Numbered from the stretch's first letter, positions 43,932-53,848 are shown. The stretch: DNA of 64,000 nt from Falsiroseomonas ponticola (GCF_016805305.1 NZ_JAERQN010000001.1:1364001-1428000); one strand, 5' to 3'. Made by a program: numbers and translations. The notes: generated by a model from the sequence alone, not told the origin.

Positions 43932-45194
43932 ATGAGCCTCGTCCTCGTCCTCGCCTTCACCGTGCTGATGGTGGCGGTGATCCCGGTGGCGCATGCGCTG
44001 GTCATCGCCTCCGGCATCGCGATCCTGTGGGACGGGCAGCTGCCGCTGCTGCTGGTGGCGCAGCAGATGTTCCAGCAGACGCAATCCTTCCCCATGCTGG
44101 CGCTGCCCTTCTTCATCCTGGCGGGCACGCTGATCATGGAAGGCAAGCTGGGCATGGAGCTGCTGCGCTTTTCCGGCGAGCTGATGCAGCGGGTGAGGGG
44201 CGGCGCGCTGTCCACCACCGTGGTCGGCTCCGTCGTCTTCGGCGGTGTCTCCGGCAGCGCGGTGGCCAATGCCAGCGCGCTGGGTTCGGTGCTGATCCCC
44301 TGGCAGAAGCGGCAGGGCTTCCCGGCCGGGCTCTGCGCGGCGAACAACGCGACCTCCGCCGTCATCGACATCCTGATCCCGCCCTCCATCCCGATGATCC
44401 TCTACGCCGTGGTCAGCGGCGTCTCGATCGGCGACCTGTTCCTGGCGGGCGTGCTGCCGGGCATCCTGATGGCGGTGGGCTTCGTCGGCGTGTGCTGGTG
44501 GCAGGCGCGCAAGCTCGGCATGCAGGCGGAGGCGCCGCCCTTCGACTGGCGGCGCACGCTGCGTCTGGGCTTCCTGGCGCTGCCGGCGCTGATCCTGCCG
44601 GTGCTGATCCTGGTGGCGCTGCGCTTCGGCTTCGCGACGCCGACCGAGATCGCGGTGATGGCCGTGCTCTACGCCCTGGCGGCCAGCCTGTTCCTCTATC
44701 GCGACATGTCCTGGCGCCGCTTCCGCAAGGCGGTGATCGATGCGGGGATCGCGACGGGCATCGTGATGATGGTCATCATGGGCAGTGCCGCCGCCAGCTG
44801 GATCCTGACCTTCGACCAGGTGCCGCAGCGCTTCGCCGAATGGGTTTCCGCCACGCTGAAGGATCCCTGGCTGGTGATCCTGGCCATGAACATCATCATG
44901 CTGGTCATCGGCGGGCCGCTGGACCTGGCGCCGGCGATCCTGCTGCTGGCGCCGATCTTCGTGCCGCTGGCGGCGCAGATCGGGCTGGATCCGCTGCAGC
45001 TCGGCCTGATCATGATCCTCAACCTCGGCATCGGGCTCTACACGCCGCCGGTCGGCACCACGCTCTTCATCTCCTCCACCATCGCGGGCAGCACGATGGC
45101 GGAGACGGTGAAGGCGCTGTGGCCCTTCTTCTGGGTCGCGATCGCGCTGCTGGCGGCGCTGAGCTACATCCCGGCGCTGACGATCCGCTTCTGA
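43932..45194 (+). CDS. TRAP transporter large permease, DctM family
   Basis: The protein has 420 residues and about 12 membrane segments, and forms the sodium-coupled channel of the TRAP system. Conserved DctM stretches include FPMLALPFFILAGTLIMEGK, GGVSGSAVANASALGSVLIP, and the C-terminal LGIGLYTPPVGTTLFIS. Start ATG 43932 (MSLVLVLAFT) after GGAAGAGAG. It is the last gene of the LysR-controlled cluster and converges with the mod genes (9-nt gap). Confidence 0.93.
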   Translation: MSLVLVLAFTVLMVAVIPVAHALVIASGIAILWDGQLPLLLVAQQMFQQTQSFPMLALPFFILAGTLIMEGKLGMELLRFSGELMQRVRGGALSTTVVGSVVFGGVSGSAVANASALGSVLIPWQKRQGFPAGLCAANNATSAVIDILIPPSIPMILYAVVSGVSIGDLFLAGVLPGILMAVGFVGVCWWQARKLGMQAEAPPFDWRRTLRLGFLALPALILPVLILVALRFGFATPTEIAVMAVLYALAASLFLYRDMSWRRFRKAVIDAGIATGIVMMVIMGSAAASWILTFDQVPQRFAEWVSATLKDPWLVILAMNIIMLVIGGPLDLAPAILLLAPIFVPLAAQIGLDPLQLGLIMILNLGIGLYTPPVGTTLFISSTIAGSTMAETVKALWPFFWVAIALLAALSYIPALTIRF

Positions 45195-45203
45195 GCGGCG
45201 GGT

Positions 45204-45578
45204 TCACCCCGCCGCCGGCGACATGCGCTTCAGCAGGGCGCCGAGCCGCGGCGCCGCGGCGCGCGCGGCGGCGCGTTCGATGGCGCGGTAGTCGGCGACC
45301 AGGCCGCGCCCGGCATCGGTCAGCACCGCGCCGCCGCCGCGATAGCCGCCGGGATTCGCCGCCACCACCGGCGTGCCGAGCAGCCGGTTGAGCGCATCCA
45401 CCAGGTCCCAGGCGCGCTTGTAGCTCATGCCCAGCGCGCGGCCGGCGGCGGAGATCGAGCCCTCGCGGTCGATCGCTTCCAGCAGCGCGATCTTCCCCGG
45501 CCCGATCCGGCCGCCGGGCAGGTCGATCCGCAGGCTGAGCGCGCCGGCGGCGGGGCGGGGCGGGGCGGGCTGCGTCAT
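45204..45578 (-). CDS. Short ModE-type winged-helix regulator
   Basis: The protein has 124 residues. It is the N-terminal DNA-binding half of ModE: IALLEAIDREGSISAAGRAL then GMSYKRAWDLVDALNRLLG. The molybdate-binding Mop/TOBE repeats of full-length ModE (about 260 residues) are absent, so how it senses molybdate is unclear. It is the last gene of modABC, overlapping modC by 4 nt, and a ModE-like site precedes modA, so autoregulation of the operon is likely. Confidence 0.82.
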   Translation of the reverse strand: MTQPAPPRPAAGALSLRIDLPGGRIGPGKIALLEAIDREGSISAAGRALGMSYKRAWDLVDALNRLLGTPVVAANPGGYRGGGAVLTDAGRGLVADYRAIERAAARAAAPRLGALLKRMSPAAG

Positions 45579-46681
45579 CGCGGCGGGGCCAGTGGCGCGG
45601 TCGCGCGGTGGTCGAAGGTCACGGCCTTGATCAGCGCCCAGACCGGCAGGCCCGGGCGGAGGCCGAGCCGCGCCAGGCTGTCGCGCGTGACGCGCGCCAG
45701 CAGCGTCGTCGGCCCGACCGCGAGGCGGAGGAAGACCTCCCCCGGCTCGCCATCCTCCGTGATGGCGGCGATGGTCGCGGGCAGGATGTTGCGCGTGGAC
45801 AGGCCGCGCGGTTCCTCCGTGGCGATGGCGACGTCGCGCGCCCGCAGGCGCACGCGCAGCCGCGTGCCGGGCGGCCCGGGCCGCGCGGTGGCCAGCAATT
45901 CCCCGCCCGCGAAGCCCAGCGTGACCAGGCCATCGGCCGCGCGCAGCACCGTGCAGGGGACCAGCACGCCGGCATCGCGCCGCGCGGCGAGCTGCGGCAG
46001 GTCGGTGCGGGCGGACAGCGCCTCCACCGCGCCGGTGGCGACGACGCGCCCTTCCTCCAGCAGCACCAGGTGGTCGGCCAGGGCGTCCACCTCCTCCAGC
46101 GCATGGGTGACGTAGAGGATGGGCAGCCCCGCGGCATCCCGCAGCCGGGCGAGGAAGGGCAGCACCTCCGCCCGCCGCGCGGCATCCAGCGCGGCCAGCG
46201 GTTCGTCCATCAGCAGCAGGCGCGGGCGGGACAGCAGCGCGCGGCCCAGCGCGACGCGCTGCTTCTCCCCGCCCGACAGCCCCGTGGGGCGGCGCGCCAG
46301 CAGGTGGCCGATGCCGAGCAGCGCCACCACCTCCTCGAAGCCCGGGCCTTCCGCGCCCGGCGGCGCGCGCCGCAGGCCGTAGCGGAGATTCGCCTCCACG
46401 GGCAGGTGCGGGAAGAGCCGCGCATCCTGGAACACCACGCCGCAGCGCCGGCGTTCCGGCGGCACGACGAGCCGCCGGTCGGTGTCCAGCAGCACGGCAT
46501 CGCCGACCGCGACGCGCCCCGCATCCGGCCGCAGCAGGCCGGCGACGGCGGCGAGGATCGTGCTCTTGCCGCAGCCGGAGGGGCCGAACAGCGCGGTGAC
46601 GCCCGCCGCCGGCGCATCGAAGGCGGCATCGAGGACGAAGCCATCCCTGCCGAAGCGGTGGCGGAGCGCGATGCCGATCAT
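45575..46681 (-). CDS. modC: Molybdate ABC transporter ATP-binding protein
   Basis: The protein has 368 residues. ABC motifs are intact: Walker A ALFGPSGCGKST, signature GLSGGEKQRVALGRALLSRP, and Walker B LLLMDEPLAALD. The C-terminal 130 residues include a TOBE/Mop-type domain (STRNILPATIAAITEDGEPG) that binds molybdate or regulates activity. It drives ModB for molybdate or tungstate uptake. It overlaps both modB and the modE-like gene by 4 nt. Confidence 0.93.
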   Translation of the reverse strand: MIGIALRHRFGRDGFVLDAAFDAPAAGVTALFGPSGCGKSTILAAVAGLLRPDAGRVAVGDAVLLDTDRRLVVPPERRRCGVVFQDARLFPHLPVEANLRYGLRRAPPGAEGPGFEEVVALLGIGHLLARRPTGLSGGEKQRVALGRALLSRPRLLLMDEPLAALDAARRAEVLPFLARLRDAAGLPILYVTHALEEVDALADHLVLLEEGRVVATGAVEALSARTDLPQLAARRDAGVLVPCTVLRAADGLVTLGFAGGELLATARPGPPGTRLRVRLRARDVAIATEEPRGLSTRNILPATIAAITEDGEPGEVFLRLAVGPTTLLARVTRDSLARLGLRPGLPVWALIKAVTFDHRATAPLAPPR

Positions 46682-47379
46682 GGCCCGGGCCTGCCGAGCC
46701 AGCGCCCCATGCGCCGGGCGATCACCTCCGCCAGCAGCAGCCCGCCGACGGCCAGGGCGAAGGAGACGAAGGCGAGCCGCGCGGCGATCGCCTCCCCGCC
46801 CGGGGTCTGCGTGGCGGCATAGATCGCGAGCGGCAGGGTCTGCGTCTCGCCCGGGATGTTGGAGGCGAAGGTGATGACGGCGCCGAATTCGCCGAGCCCG
46901 GCGGCGAAGGCGGTGACGGCGCCGGCCAGGATGCCGGGCGACATCAGCGGCAGCGTGACCGTGACGAAGCGGTCGATGGGCCCGGCGCCCAGCGTGCGCG
47001 CCGCGGCTTCCAGCCCGGGATCGACATGCTCCAGCCCCAGCCGCACGGCGCGCACGATCAGCGGGAAGGACATCACCGCGGTGGCCAGCGCCGCGCCTTC
47101 CGTGGTGAAGACCAGCCGCACGCCGAACCATTCATGCAGCGGCGCGCCGATCGGGCCCTGGATGCCGAACAGCATCAGCAGCCCCCAGCCGACGACGACC
47201 GGCGGCACCACCAGCGGCAGGTGCACCAGCGCGTCCAGCAGCATCCGCCCCGGGAAGCGCCCGCGCGCCAGCAGCCAGGCGACGCCGATGGCGGGCAGGA
47301 TGGAGACGAGGACGGAGCGCGAGGCGACCTCGAGGCTCAGCCGGACGGCGGTCCATTCCTCGGGGGCGAGGCCGAGCAC
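46678..47379 (-). CDS. modB: Molybdate ABC transporter permease
   Basis: The protein has 233 residues and five to six membrane segments. The EAA loop contacting ModC is EAARTLGAGPIDRFVTVTLP, and the ModB-like LPLVVPPVVVGWGLLMLFG follows the first helices. GTG 47379 is the start, 6 nt after the modA stop. It forms the membrane channel for molybdate import with ModA and ModC. Confidence 0.92.
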   Translation of the reverse strand: MLGLAPEEWTAVRLSLEVASRSVLVSILPAIGVAWLLARGRFPGRMLLDALVHLPLVVPPVVVGWGLLMLFGIQGPIGAPLHEWFGVRLVFTTEGAALATAVMSFPLIVRAVRLGLEHVDPGLEAAARTLGAGPIDRFVTVTLPLMSPGILAGAVTAFAAGLGEFGAVITFASNIPGETQTLPLAIYAATQTPGGEAIAARLAFVSFALAVGGLLLAEVIARRMGRWLGRPGP

Positions 47380-47385
47380 GCGCGG

Positions 47386-48150
47386 TCAGCGGGCCAGCGC
47401 GAAGCCGAAGCGCTGCCAGGTGGCCGCGGCTTCCGCCGAGGTGACGAAGCCGAGGAAGGCGCGGGCGGCCGCCTTGCCGTCCCCGCGCCGCGTGATGGCG
47501 AAGGGGTAGGTGATGGGCGGGTGGCTTTCGGCCGGGAAGGTGGCGACGATGCGCACGCCCGGGCTGGCGCGCGCATCGGTCTCATAGACGATGCCGAAGG
47601 GGGCCTCGCCGCGTTCCACCAGCAGCAGGGCGGCGCGGACATTGTCGGCGCGCGCCAGGCGCGGGGCGATCGCCTCCCACTGACCGAGCCAGGCGAGCGC
47701 CGCCTGGGCGTAGCGGCCGGCGGGGACATGGGCGGGATCGCCGGTGGCGATGCGGTCGCGCGGGCCGAGGCTGGCCGCGAGGTCCGTGCCGCGCGCCAGG
47801 GTGGCGCGGGCGGTGGAGGCCGCGGGCCCGACCAGCACCAGGGCATTGCCGAGCGGCGAGAGGCGCGTCGCGTCCACGATCAGGTTGCGCGCCTGCAGGT
47901 AGTCCATCCAGGGCTCGTCGGCGCTCATGAACAGATCGGCCGGCGCGCCCTGCTCGATCTGCCGGGCGAGGGCGGAGGAGGCGGCGAAGGAAAGCCGCGG
48001 CGCCGGGTTGCCGCGCGCCTGCCATTGCTGGGCGAGATCGCGCAGCGCGTCCGTCAGGCTCGCGGCGGCGAAGATCGTCAGCGGTTCCTGCGCGCGCGCG
48101 GCGGGCACCAGGGCGAGCGCGGCGGCGGCGAGGACGAGGCGGCGCAGCAT
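47386..48150 (-). CDS. modA: Molybdate-binding periplasmic protein
   Basis: The protein has 254 residues. MLRRLVLAAAALALVPAARAQ is the signal peptide, fixing the start at 48150. The mature protein has LTIFAAASLTDALRDLAQQW, FAASSALARQIEQGAPADLF and VYETDARASPGVRIVA, the ModA pattern of serine and backbone oxyanion ligands. It supplies molybdate to ModBC for molybdenum-cofactor enzymes. A ModE-like operator lies 15 nt upstream of the start. Confidence 0.93.
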   Translation of the reverse strand: MLRRLVLAAAALALVPAARAQEPLTIFAAASLTDALRDLAQQWQARGNPAPRLSFAASSALARQIEQGAPADLFMSADEPWMDYLQARNLIVDATRLSPLGNALVLVGPAASTARATLARGTDLAASLGPRDRIATGDPAHVPAGRYAQAALAWLGQWEAIAPRLARADNVRAALLLVERGEAPFGIVYETDARASPGVRIVATFPAESHPPITYPFAITRRGDGKAAARAFLGFVTSAEAAATWQRFGFALAR

Positions 48151-48165
48151 GGGGGGCTCTCGTTT

Positions 48166-48190
48166 CGCTATATGCCGGCGGATATAACCC
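48166..48190. promoter_or_regulatory. Predicted ModE operator
   Basis: CGCTATATG-N6-GATATAACCCG matches the E. coli ModE box (CGCTATATA-N6-TATATAACG) closely, with TATAT and ATATA as the symmetric core. It is 15-40 nt upstream of the modA start, where bound ModE would repress the operon at high molybdate. Confidence 0.75.
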
Positions 48191-48257
48191 GCGTCGCGGC
48201 CCGCGTCCATCGCGCGGGCCCGTTCCATCGGCAGGGGGAGTGACCTATCCTCGCCCC

Positions 48258-49001
48258 ATGCAGGAAGAACGGCCTCGGCTTCTCATGGGCGTGGTGGCGC
48301 CCGCCACCAACATCACCGTCCAGCCGGAGATGGAGGCGCTGCGCCCGGACGGCGTCATCAACGCGCATGCGCGCATCCCGAATCCCGACCGCGCGGTGAG
48401 CAGCGATGCCGATACGCTGGCTGTCCGCGCCTCCATGGTGGCGGGGCTGAACGCGGCGCTGGACACGCTGGTCCCGGCTTCCCCCGGCCATGTCGTGCTG
48501 GGGGTGATGGCGGAGAATTTCGTCGGTGGCGGCGCGGCCGGGCAGAAGCTCGTGGCCGATTGCGCCGCGCGCATGGGCTGCGGCGTGACGGACTATACCA
48601 GCGCCATCCTGGCCGCGCTGGATGCGATGTTCGGCCGGCGGATCAGGCTTTCGCTGCTGACGCCCTTCATGCCGGTGGGCGATGCCGCGGCCCGCGCGCT
48701 GTTCGAGGATGCGGGGCATGAGGTGGTGCGCCTGGTCAGCCTGAGGGCGCCGGGCCCCGCCGCCATCGCGCGGGTGCCGCGGGAGCGCATCGTGCAGGCC
48801 GTGCGGGACCTGGCGGGGCCGGAGGTGGAGGCGATCATCCAGGTCGGCACCAACGCGGCCTTCCGCGCCCTGGCGCGGGAGATGGAGGCGGAACTCGGCA
48901 CGCCCGTCCTCGCCTCCAACCCCGTGCTCTACTGGCGGGCGCTGCGCCGGGAAGGGATCGCGGACGCCATGCCGCAGCATGGGCGGCTGTTCACGCTGTA
49001 G
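48258..49001 (+). CDS. Maleate isomerase/Asp-Glu racemase-fold protein lacking the family cysteines
   Basis: The protein has 247 residues and resembles the maleate cis-trans isomerase/arylmalonate decarboxylase group: LLMGVVAPATNITVQPEMEA at the N-terminus, PGHVVLGVMAENF about residue 77, and EAIIQVGTNAAFRALA about residue 192. In isomerases the second motif is SCTN-like with a catalytic Cys; here it is VGTN, and the first loop has no Cys either. It may be a decarboxylase-like or otherwise altered enzyme. The start could also be GTG 48240. It is divergent from modA. Confidence 0.72.
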   Translation: MQEERPRLLMGVVAPATNITVQPEMEALRPDGVINAHARIPNPDRAVSSDADTLAVRASMVAGLNAALDTLVPASPGHVVLGVMAENFVGGGAAGQKLVADCAARMGCGVTDYTSAILAALDAMFGRRIRLSLLTPFMPVGDAAARALFEDAGHEVVRLVSLRAPGPAAIARVPRERIVQAVRDLAGPEVEAIIQVGTNAAFRALAREMEAELGTPVLASNPVLYWRALRREGIADAMPQHGRLFTL

Positions 49002-49010
49002 CGGCGCGCC

Positions 49011-49971
49011 TCAATCCACCCGCGCGCCGCTGATGCGGATCGCCTCCGCGTAGTTCGCATGTTCCTCCCGCAGGAAGGCGGCGAAGGCGTCGCCGCCGCG
49101 CGGGGCGGGCATGATCTGCATCTCCTGCAGCCGGCGCACCGCTTCCGGCACGCGCAGCGAATCGAGCATCGCGGCTTCCAGCCTGTCGCGCGTGGCGGCG
49201 GGCACGCTGGCCGGGGCGACGAAGCCGAACCAGGAGCTGGAGGCGACGGCGGGGCCGCCATCCTCCCCCAGCGCGGGCACGTCCGGCAGGCTGGGCAGGC
49301 GCGCATCCTGCGCCACGGCCAGGATGCGCACCTGGCCGTCCCGCGCCGGGCCGATGAGTTCCGTGACGGTGCCGATGACGAACTGGACGCGGTTGGCCAG
49401 CAGGTCCGGGAACCACTGCGCGAAGCCGCGATAGGGGACGTGGGTGAAGCTCGCGCCCGACCGCCGGGCGAAAAGCTCCGTGTTCAGGTGGTTGGAGGTG
49501 CCGATGCCGGGGGTGGCGAAGTGGAACTCGCCGGGCCTGGCGCGGGCCAGCGCCAGGAACTCCGCCACCGTCCGCGCGGGTATCGCGGGGCTGACGACCA
49601 GCACATGCGGGATGGCGGCGGCCAGGGCCACGGGGCGGAAGTCGCGGAAGATGTCGTAGGGCAGGCTGGCATGCAGGGACGGGTTGATGGTGAAGCTGTT
49701 GGACACCATCAGCAGGGGGGGCGGCGTGGCCGGCGCGCGCGCCACCTCCTGCGTCGCGACGACGGTGCCGCCGCCCGGCTTGTTCTCCACCACCGGCGTC
49801 ACCGAGCCGTTCGGCGACCATGCCGCCGAGCAGCCGCGCCTGCAGGTCCGCCGAGCCCCCGGGCGGGAAGGGCACCACGATGCGCAGCAGGCCCGGTGCC
49901 TGGGCCAGCGCCGCCGGCGCGGCCAGGGCGGCGAGCGCGATGCCGGCGGCACGGCGCGTGAGGCGGATCAT
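49011..49971 (-). pseudogene. Bug/TctC solute-binding protein, frameshifted
   Basis: A signal peptide and N-terminus (MIRLTRRAAGIALAALAAP; RIVVPFPPGGSADLQARLLG) lie in one frame to about 49804. The rest (PVVENKPGGGTVVATQEVA, then ASLPYDIFRDFRPVALAAAI to SGARVD) is in another. Together they make a complete Bug protein, but the 961-nt span is one base longer than a whole number of codons. The shift falls at CGGCTCGGTGACG on the minus strand (near 49800-49806). Either the gene is inactivated or the sequence has a one-base error; the intact coding character on both sides favours a recent change or an error. Confidence 0.8.
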
Positions 49972-50110
49972 GCGGTGGTTCCCCGTGGAAGAGCCTCGGC
50001 GGCATGCGCAACCCGACGAGTGCGCTGCAACATCCTGCCGAAGCCGCGGCGGCCAAGGCAAGCGCCGCGTTGTTGACCACCCCTCGGCCCGGCGCTGTAG
50101 TCCCGGCCGC

Positions 50111-51208
50111 ATGAGCCGCATCACCGCCGTCGAGCCCCATCCGCTGCGCCTGCCGCCGCCGCTGCCCGGCGGCAGGCGGGAGGAGTGCTGCCTGCTGCGC
50201 ATCGTGACGGAGGACGGCACGGAGGGCTGGGGCGAGGCGCATGGCAGCCCCTGGCTGACCCGCGCCGCCATCGAGGCCCCGCACACCCACGCCACCGCCC
50301 AGGGGCTGCGCCACATCCTGCTCGGGCAGCCCGTGGATGACGTGGCCCGGCTGCGCCGCCTGATGGAACGCGGCACGCAATGGATCGGCCGGGACGGCGT
50401 GGTGATGCAGGCCATCGCCGCGGCGGAACTCGCGCTGTGGGACATCGCGGCGCGGCGCGCGGGGCTGCCCGTCGCGCGGCTGCTGGGCGAGAACCCGCGG
50501 GCGGCGCTGCCCTGCTATGCCAGCGCCAAGGTGCCGCCGACGCCCGCGGAAACCCATGCCCGCATCGCCGCGGAGCGTGCGGCGGGCTTCCGCGCGCACA
50601 AGATCGGCTGGCCGCCCTTCGGTGCCTCGCTGGCCGGCGACCTCGCCTTCCTCGAGGCGGCGCGCGAGGCGGCCGCGCCGGGCGCGCTGCTGATGGTGGA
50701 TGCCGCCCAGGCCTTCGACGAGGCGACGGCGCTGGCGCGGGCGGAGGCCTTCCGGCGCTTCGACCTGGCCTGGATCGAGGAACCGCTGCCGCGCGACGAG
50801 ATCGCCGCCCAGGCGCGGCTGCGCGCGGCGAGCCCGGTGCCGATCGCCTCGGGCGAGGGGGAGTGTTCGGTGGCGGGGCTGCTGCGGGTGGCGCCGGTGG
50901 TCGATATCCTCCAGCCCGATGTCACGCGCTGCGGCATCCTGGCGGCGCTGCAGGCCGCGCCGCTGGCGCCGCGGCTGTGCAGCCATTCCTACACCACGCT
51001 GCTGAACGTGGTGGCGCATGCGCATGCGCTGGCGGCGCTGCCGAATGCCTGGCTGCTGGAATGGCCCACCAAGGGCATCGCCGACTGGGCGGTGCTGTTC
51101 CCGGATGCGGCCCTGGCCGCGGATGGGCACCTCGCCCTGCCGCAGGGCCCCGGCTGGGGCCTGCGGCCTGACCCGGCGGCGCTGCGGCGCTACCGCATGG
51201 AGGAGTGA
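50111..51208 (+). CDS. Mandelate racemase/muconate-lactonizing enzyme family protein
   Basis: The protein has 365 residues of the enolase superfamily. The capping domain (EDGTEGWGEAHGSPWLTRAA) is followed by the barrel with metal ligands Asp in LLMVDAAQAFD, Glu in DLAWIEEPLP and Glu in IASGEGECS, and a basic residue in RAHKIGW. Members abstract the alpha proton of carboxylates: racemases, dehydratases or cycloisomerases. Nearby Bug, esterase and isomerase-fold genes suggest aromatic or sugar-acid catabolism. ATG 50111 (MSRITAVEPHPLRL). Confidence 0.85.
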   Translation: MSRITAVEPHPLRLPPPLPGGRREECCLLRIVTEDGTEGWGEAHGSPWLTRAAIEAPHTHATAQGLRHILLGQPVDDVARLRRLMERGTQWIGRDGVVMQAIAAAELALWDIAARRAGLPVARLLGENPRAALPCYASAKVPPTPAETHARIAAERAAGFRAHKIGWPPFGASLAGDLAFLEAAREAAAPGALLMVDAAQAFDEATALARAEAFRRFDLAWIEEPLPRDEIAAQARLRAASPVPIASGEGECSVAGLLRVAPVVDILQPDVTRCGILAALQAAPLAPRLCSHSYTTLLNVVAHAHALAALPNAWLLEWPTKGIADWAVLFPDAALAADGHLALPQGPGWGLRPDPAALRRYRMEE

Positions 51209-51233
51209 GCCGGCCCGGCGCCTGGCGGGGCGC

Positions 51234-52976
51234 CTACCGGCAGGCGAAGCTGCCGGCATCCTCCAGGTTGCCGCCTTCGACGAAGCGCGCGACCTGCGGA
51301 TAGGGGCAGAGCGGCCGGGTGCGGTTGGGCGCCCAGTCGGCCGGCAGTTCCGCGTTCAGCGCCCCGCCCGTGCCCGGCCCGCGCGCGCTGGCGACGATGC
51401 GGTCGGGGGCGATGCCTTCCTCCACCCAGCGCACCAGCGGCGTGATGGCGTCGAACTGGTCCGTCGCCGGCCCGGCGGAGCAATGCGCCATCCCCGGCAC
51501 CGGGAAGACGCGGGCGAATTCCGCCGCGCGGCCGCCCTGCGCGGCATCGAGGTCCCGGAACCAGTTGATGGAGGTGTTCACGGAGAACACGGCATCCGAC
51601 ACGCCGTGATACAGCAGGATGCGGCCGCCGCGGTCGCGCAGCGCGGAAAGGTCGGTCGGGTTGACCGGGTTCATGAAGCTCATCGCCGCGACGGGGTAGA
51701 GCGGCGTGGTGCTGGTGGGGTAGCTGGCCAGCGTCTCCAGCGGCCGCGTCGCGAAGCCGCGGCGGTCGAACTCCGTCATGCTCTCCGGCGGCGCCTTGAA
51801 GATCATGCCGACGGAGAAGGTGCTGCGGGCTTCCGGCAGGGTGAATTCCCACAGCGCCCAGTTCGCGGCGGAAAGGCCGGGGTCGTAGGGGAAGCTGGAA
51901 TAGACGCGCCGGCCATCCGCCAGCGCCGGGCCGGCATAGATGGAGGCGACCACATCCTTCTGCGCCTCGGTCAGGCAGCTGCCGTCGCGGGCGCCGGTGC
52001 AGCTCGGCACGTCCCGCCGCAGGTCGAAGGCGGCCTGGCAGCGCGCGGTGTCCTGCACGATGCCATCCGCCGCGCCGTCCAGCGCATCGCAGCGGTTCAG
52101 GATCGCGCGCGCCACCGTCCGACGCTCCGCCGGGGTGAAGGCGGTGCCGAGATTGGCGGGATCGGTGGCCACGCTGAGGTAGCGCTGCGCGCCCCAGAGC
52201 TGGGCGACCGAGGACATGGGCAGGGTGAAGGCCGGCGCGCCGGCCAGGATGCCGTCATACCACGCCGCGTAGCGCGTGGCCGCGACCAGCGCGTGGCGCC
52301 CGCCATTGGAGCAGCCGCCGAAATAGGAACGGTCGGGCAGCTTGCCATAGACGCGGCGGATGATCTCCCGCGCCACCGGCGTCAGGCTGCCCACGGCCTG
52401 GTAGCCGTAGTCCAGCCGGGCCTGCGGGTCGGCGCCGAAATTCGCCTCCCCGCGGTCGCGGTTGCCGGCGTTGGAACTCAGCACCGCGAAGCCCTGGTGC
52501 AGGCCGCCGGTCACGGGCCCGCCGCCGAATTCCGCCAGCGCCGGCAGCACGCTGCCATCCAGCCCGCCATTGCCCTGGTGGAAGAAGCGCCCGTTCCAGC
52601 GCAGCGGCAGGCGCATCTCGAAATCGATGCCGTAGGCGCGGCCATCCACGGGGCTGGTCCGTTCGTTGACGGTGCCGAGGACGCGGCAATGCGCCGCCAC
52701 CGCTTCGCCGCCGACATGCCGGCCATCCACCTGGCGCCCCCCGGCCATGACGGCGCCGGCGGGGATGGTGGTGGCGGCGGTGATGGTGGTGCCGGGCAGG
52801 CCGGACAGCGTGGCGAGGAGGCTGGCGCAATCGCCCTCGAAGCTGGCCGGCACGGCGGCGCGGGGTTGCGCCGCGGCCAGGGAGGGGACGGCGAGCAGGA
52901 GGGCGGCGAGGAGGGGGGCGCAAGGGGTTGCCGCCAGCCTGGTCGGCAGCGGGGTGGTGTCGGTCCGGCGGCGCAT
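51234..52976 (-). CDS. Tannase/feruloyl-esterase family secreted hydrolase
   Basis: The protein has 580 residues from ATG 52976, which begins a long signal-type N-terminus (LLAALLLAVPSLAAAQ). It has the CS-D-HC signature of fungal-type tannases and feruloyl esterases: Cys222-Ser223 in GGCSNGG, Asp in YHGVSDAVFS, and His-Cys in PGMAHCSAG, where the two cysteines form a disulfide beside the active site. It likely cleaves esters of plant phenolics such as gallate or ferulate outside the cytoplasm. Confidence 0.88.
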   Translation of the reverse strand: MRRRTDTTPLPTRLAATPCAPLLAALLLAVPSLAAAQPRAAVPASFEGDCASLLATLSGLPGTTITAATTIPAGAVMAGGRQVDGRHVGGEAVAAHCRVLGTVNERTSPVDGRAYGIDFEMRLPLRWNGRFFHQGNGGLDGSVLPALAEFGGGPVTGGLHQGFAVLSSNAGNRDRGEANFGADPQARLDYGYQAVGSLTPVAREIIRRVYGKLPDRSYFGGCSNGGRHALVAATRYAAWYDGILAGAPAFTLPMSSVAQLWGAQRYLSVATDPANLGTAFTPAERRTVARAILNRCDALDGAADGIVQDTARCQAAFDLRRDVPSCTGARDGSCLTEAQKDVVASIYAGPALADGRRVYSSFPYDPGLSAANWALWEFTLPEARSTFSVGMIFKAPPESMTEFDRRGFATRPLETLASYPTSTTPLYPVAAMSFMNPVNPTDLSALRDRGGRILLYHGVSDAVFSVNTSINWFRDLDAAQGGRAAEFARVFPVPGMAHCSAGPATDQFDAITPLVRWVEEGIAPDRIVASARGPGTGGALNAELPADWAPNRTRPLCPYPQVARFVEGGNLEDAGSFACR

Positions 52977-53025
52977 GGCGTCTTCCCTGCAATCGTCCGG
53001 CTTGGCTGCCGGGCGTGACATTCTT

Positions 53026-53053
53026 GGGCCGGAACGCTGCAGAAATCCGGCCC
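53026..53053. repeat. Inverted repeat between hmuV and the esterase gene
   Basis: GGGCCGGA (53026-53033) pairs with TCCGGCCC (53046-53053) across 12 nt, in the 114-nt gap after the hmuV stop. It may end the heme operon transcript or lie in the esterase promoter; no T-run is present. Confidence 0.45.
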
Positions 53054-53090
53054 GTCGCGCAAGCCTCCGCGCGGCCCGGGGCGCCCGCCT

Positions 53091-53848
<758 letters not shown>

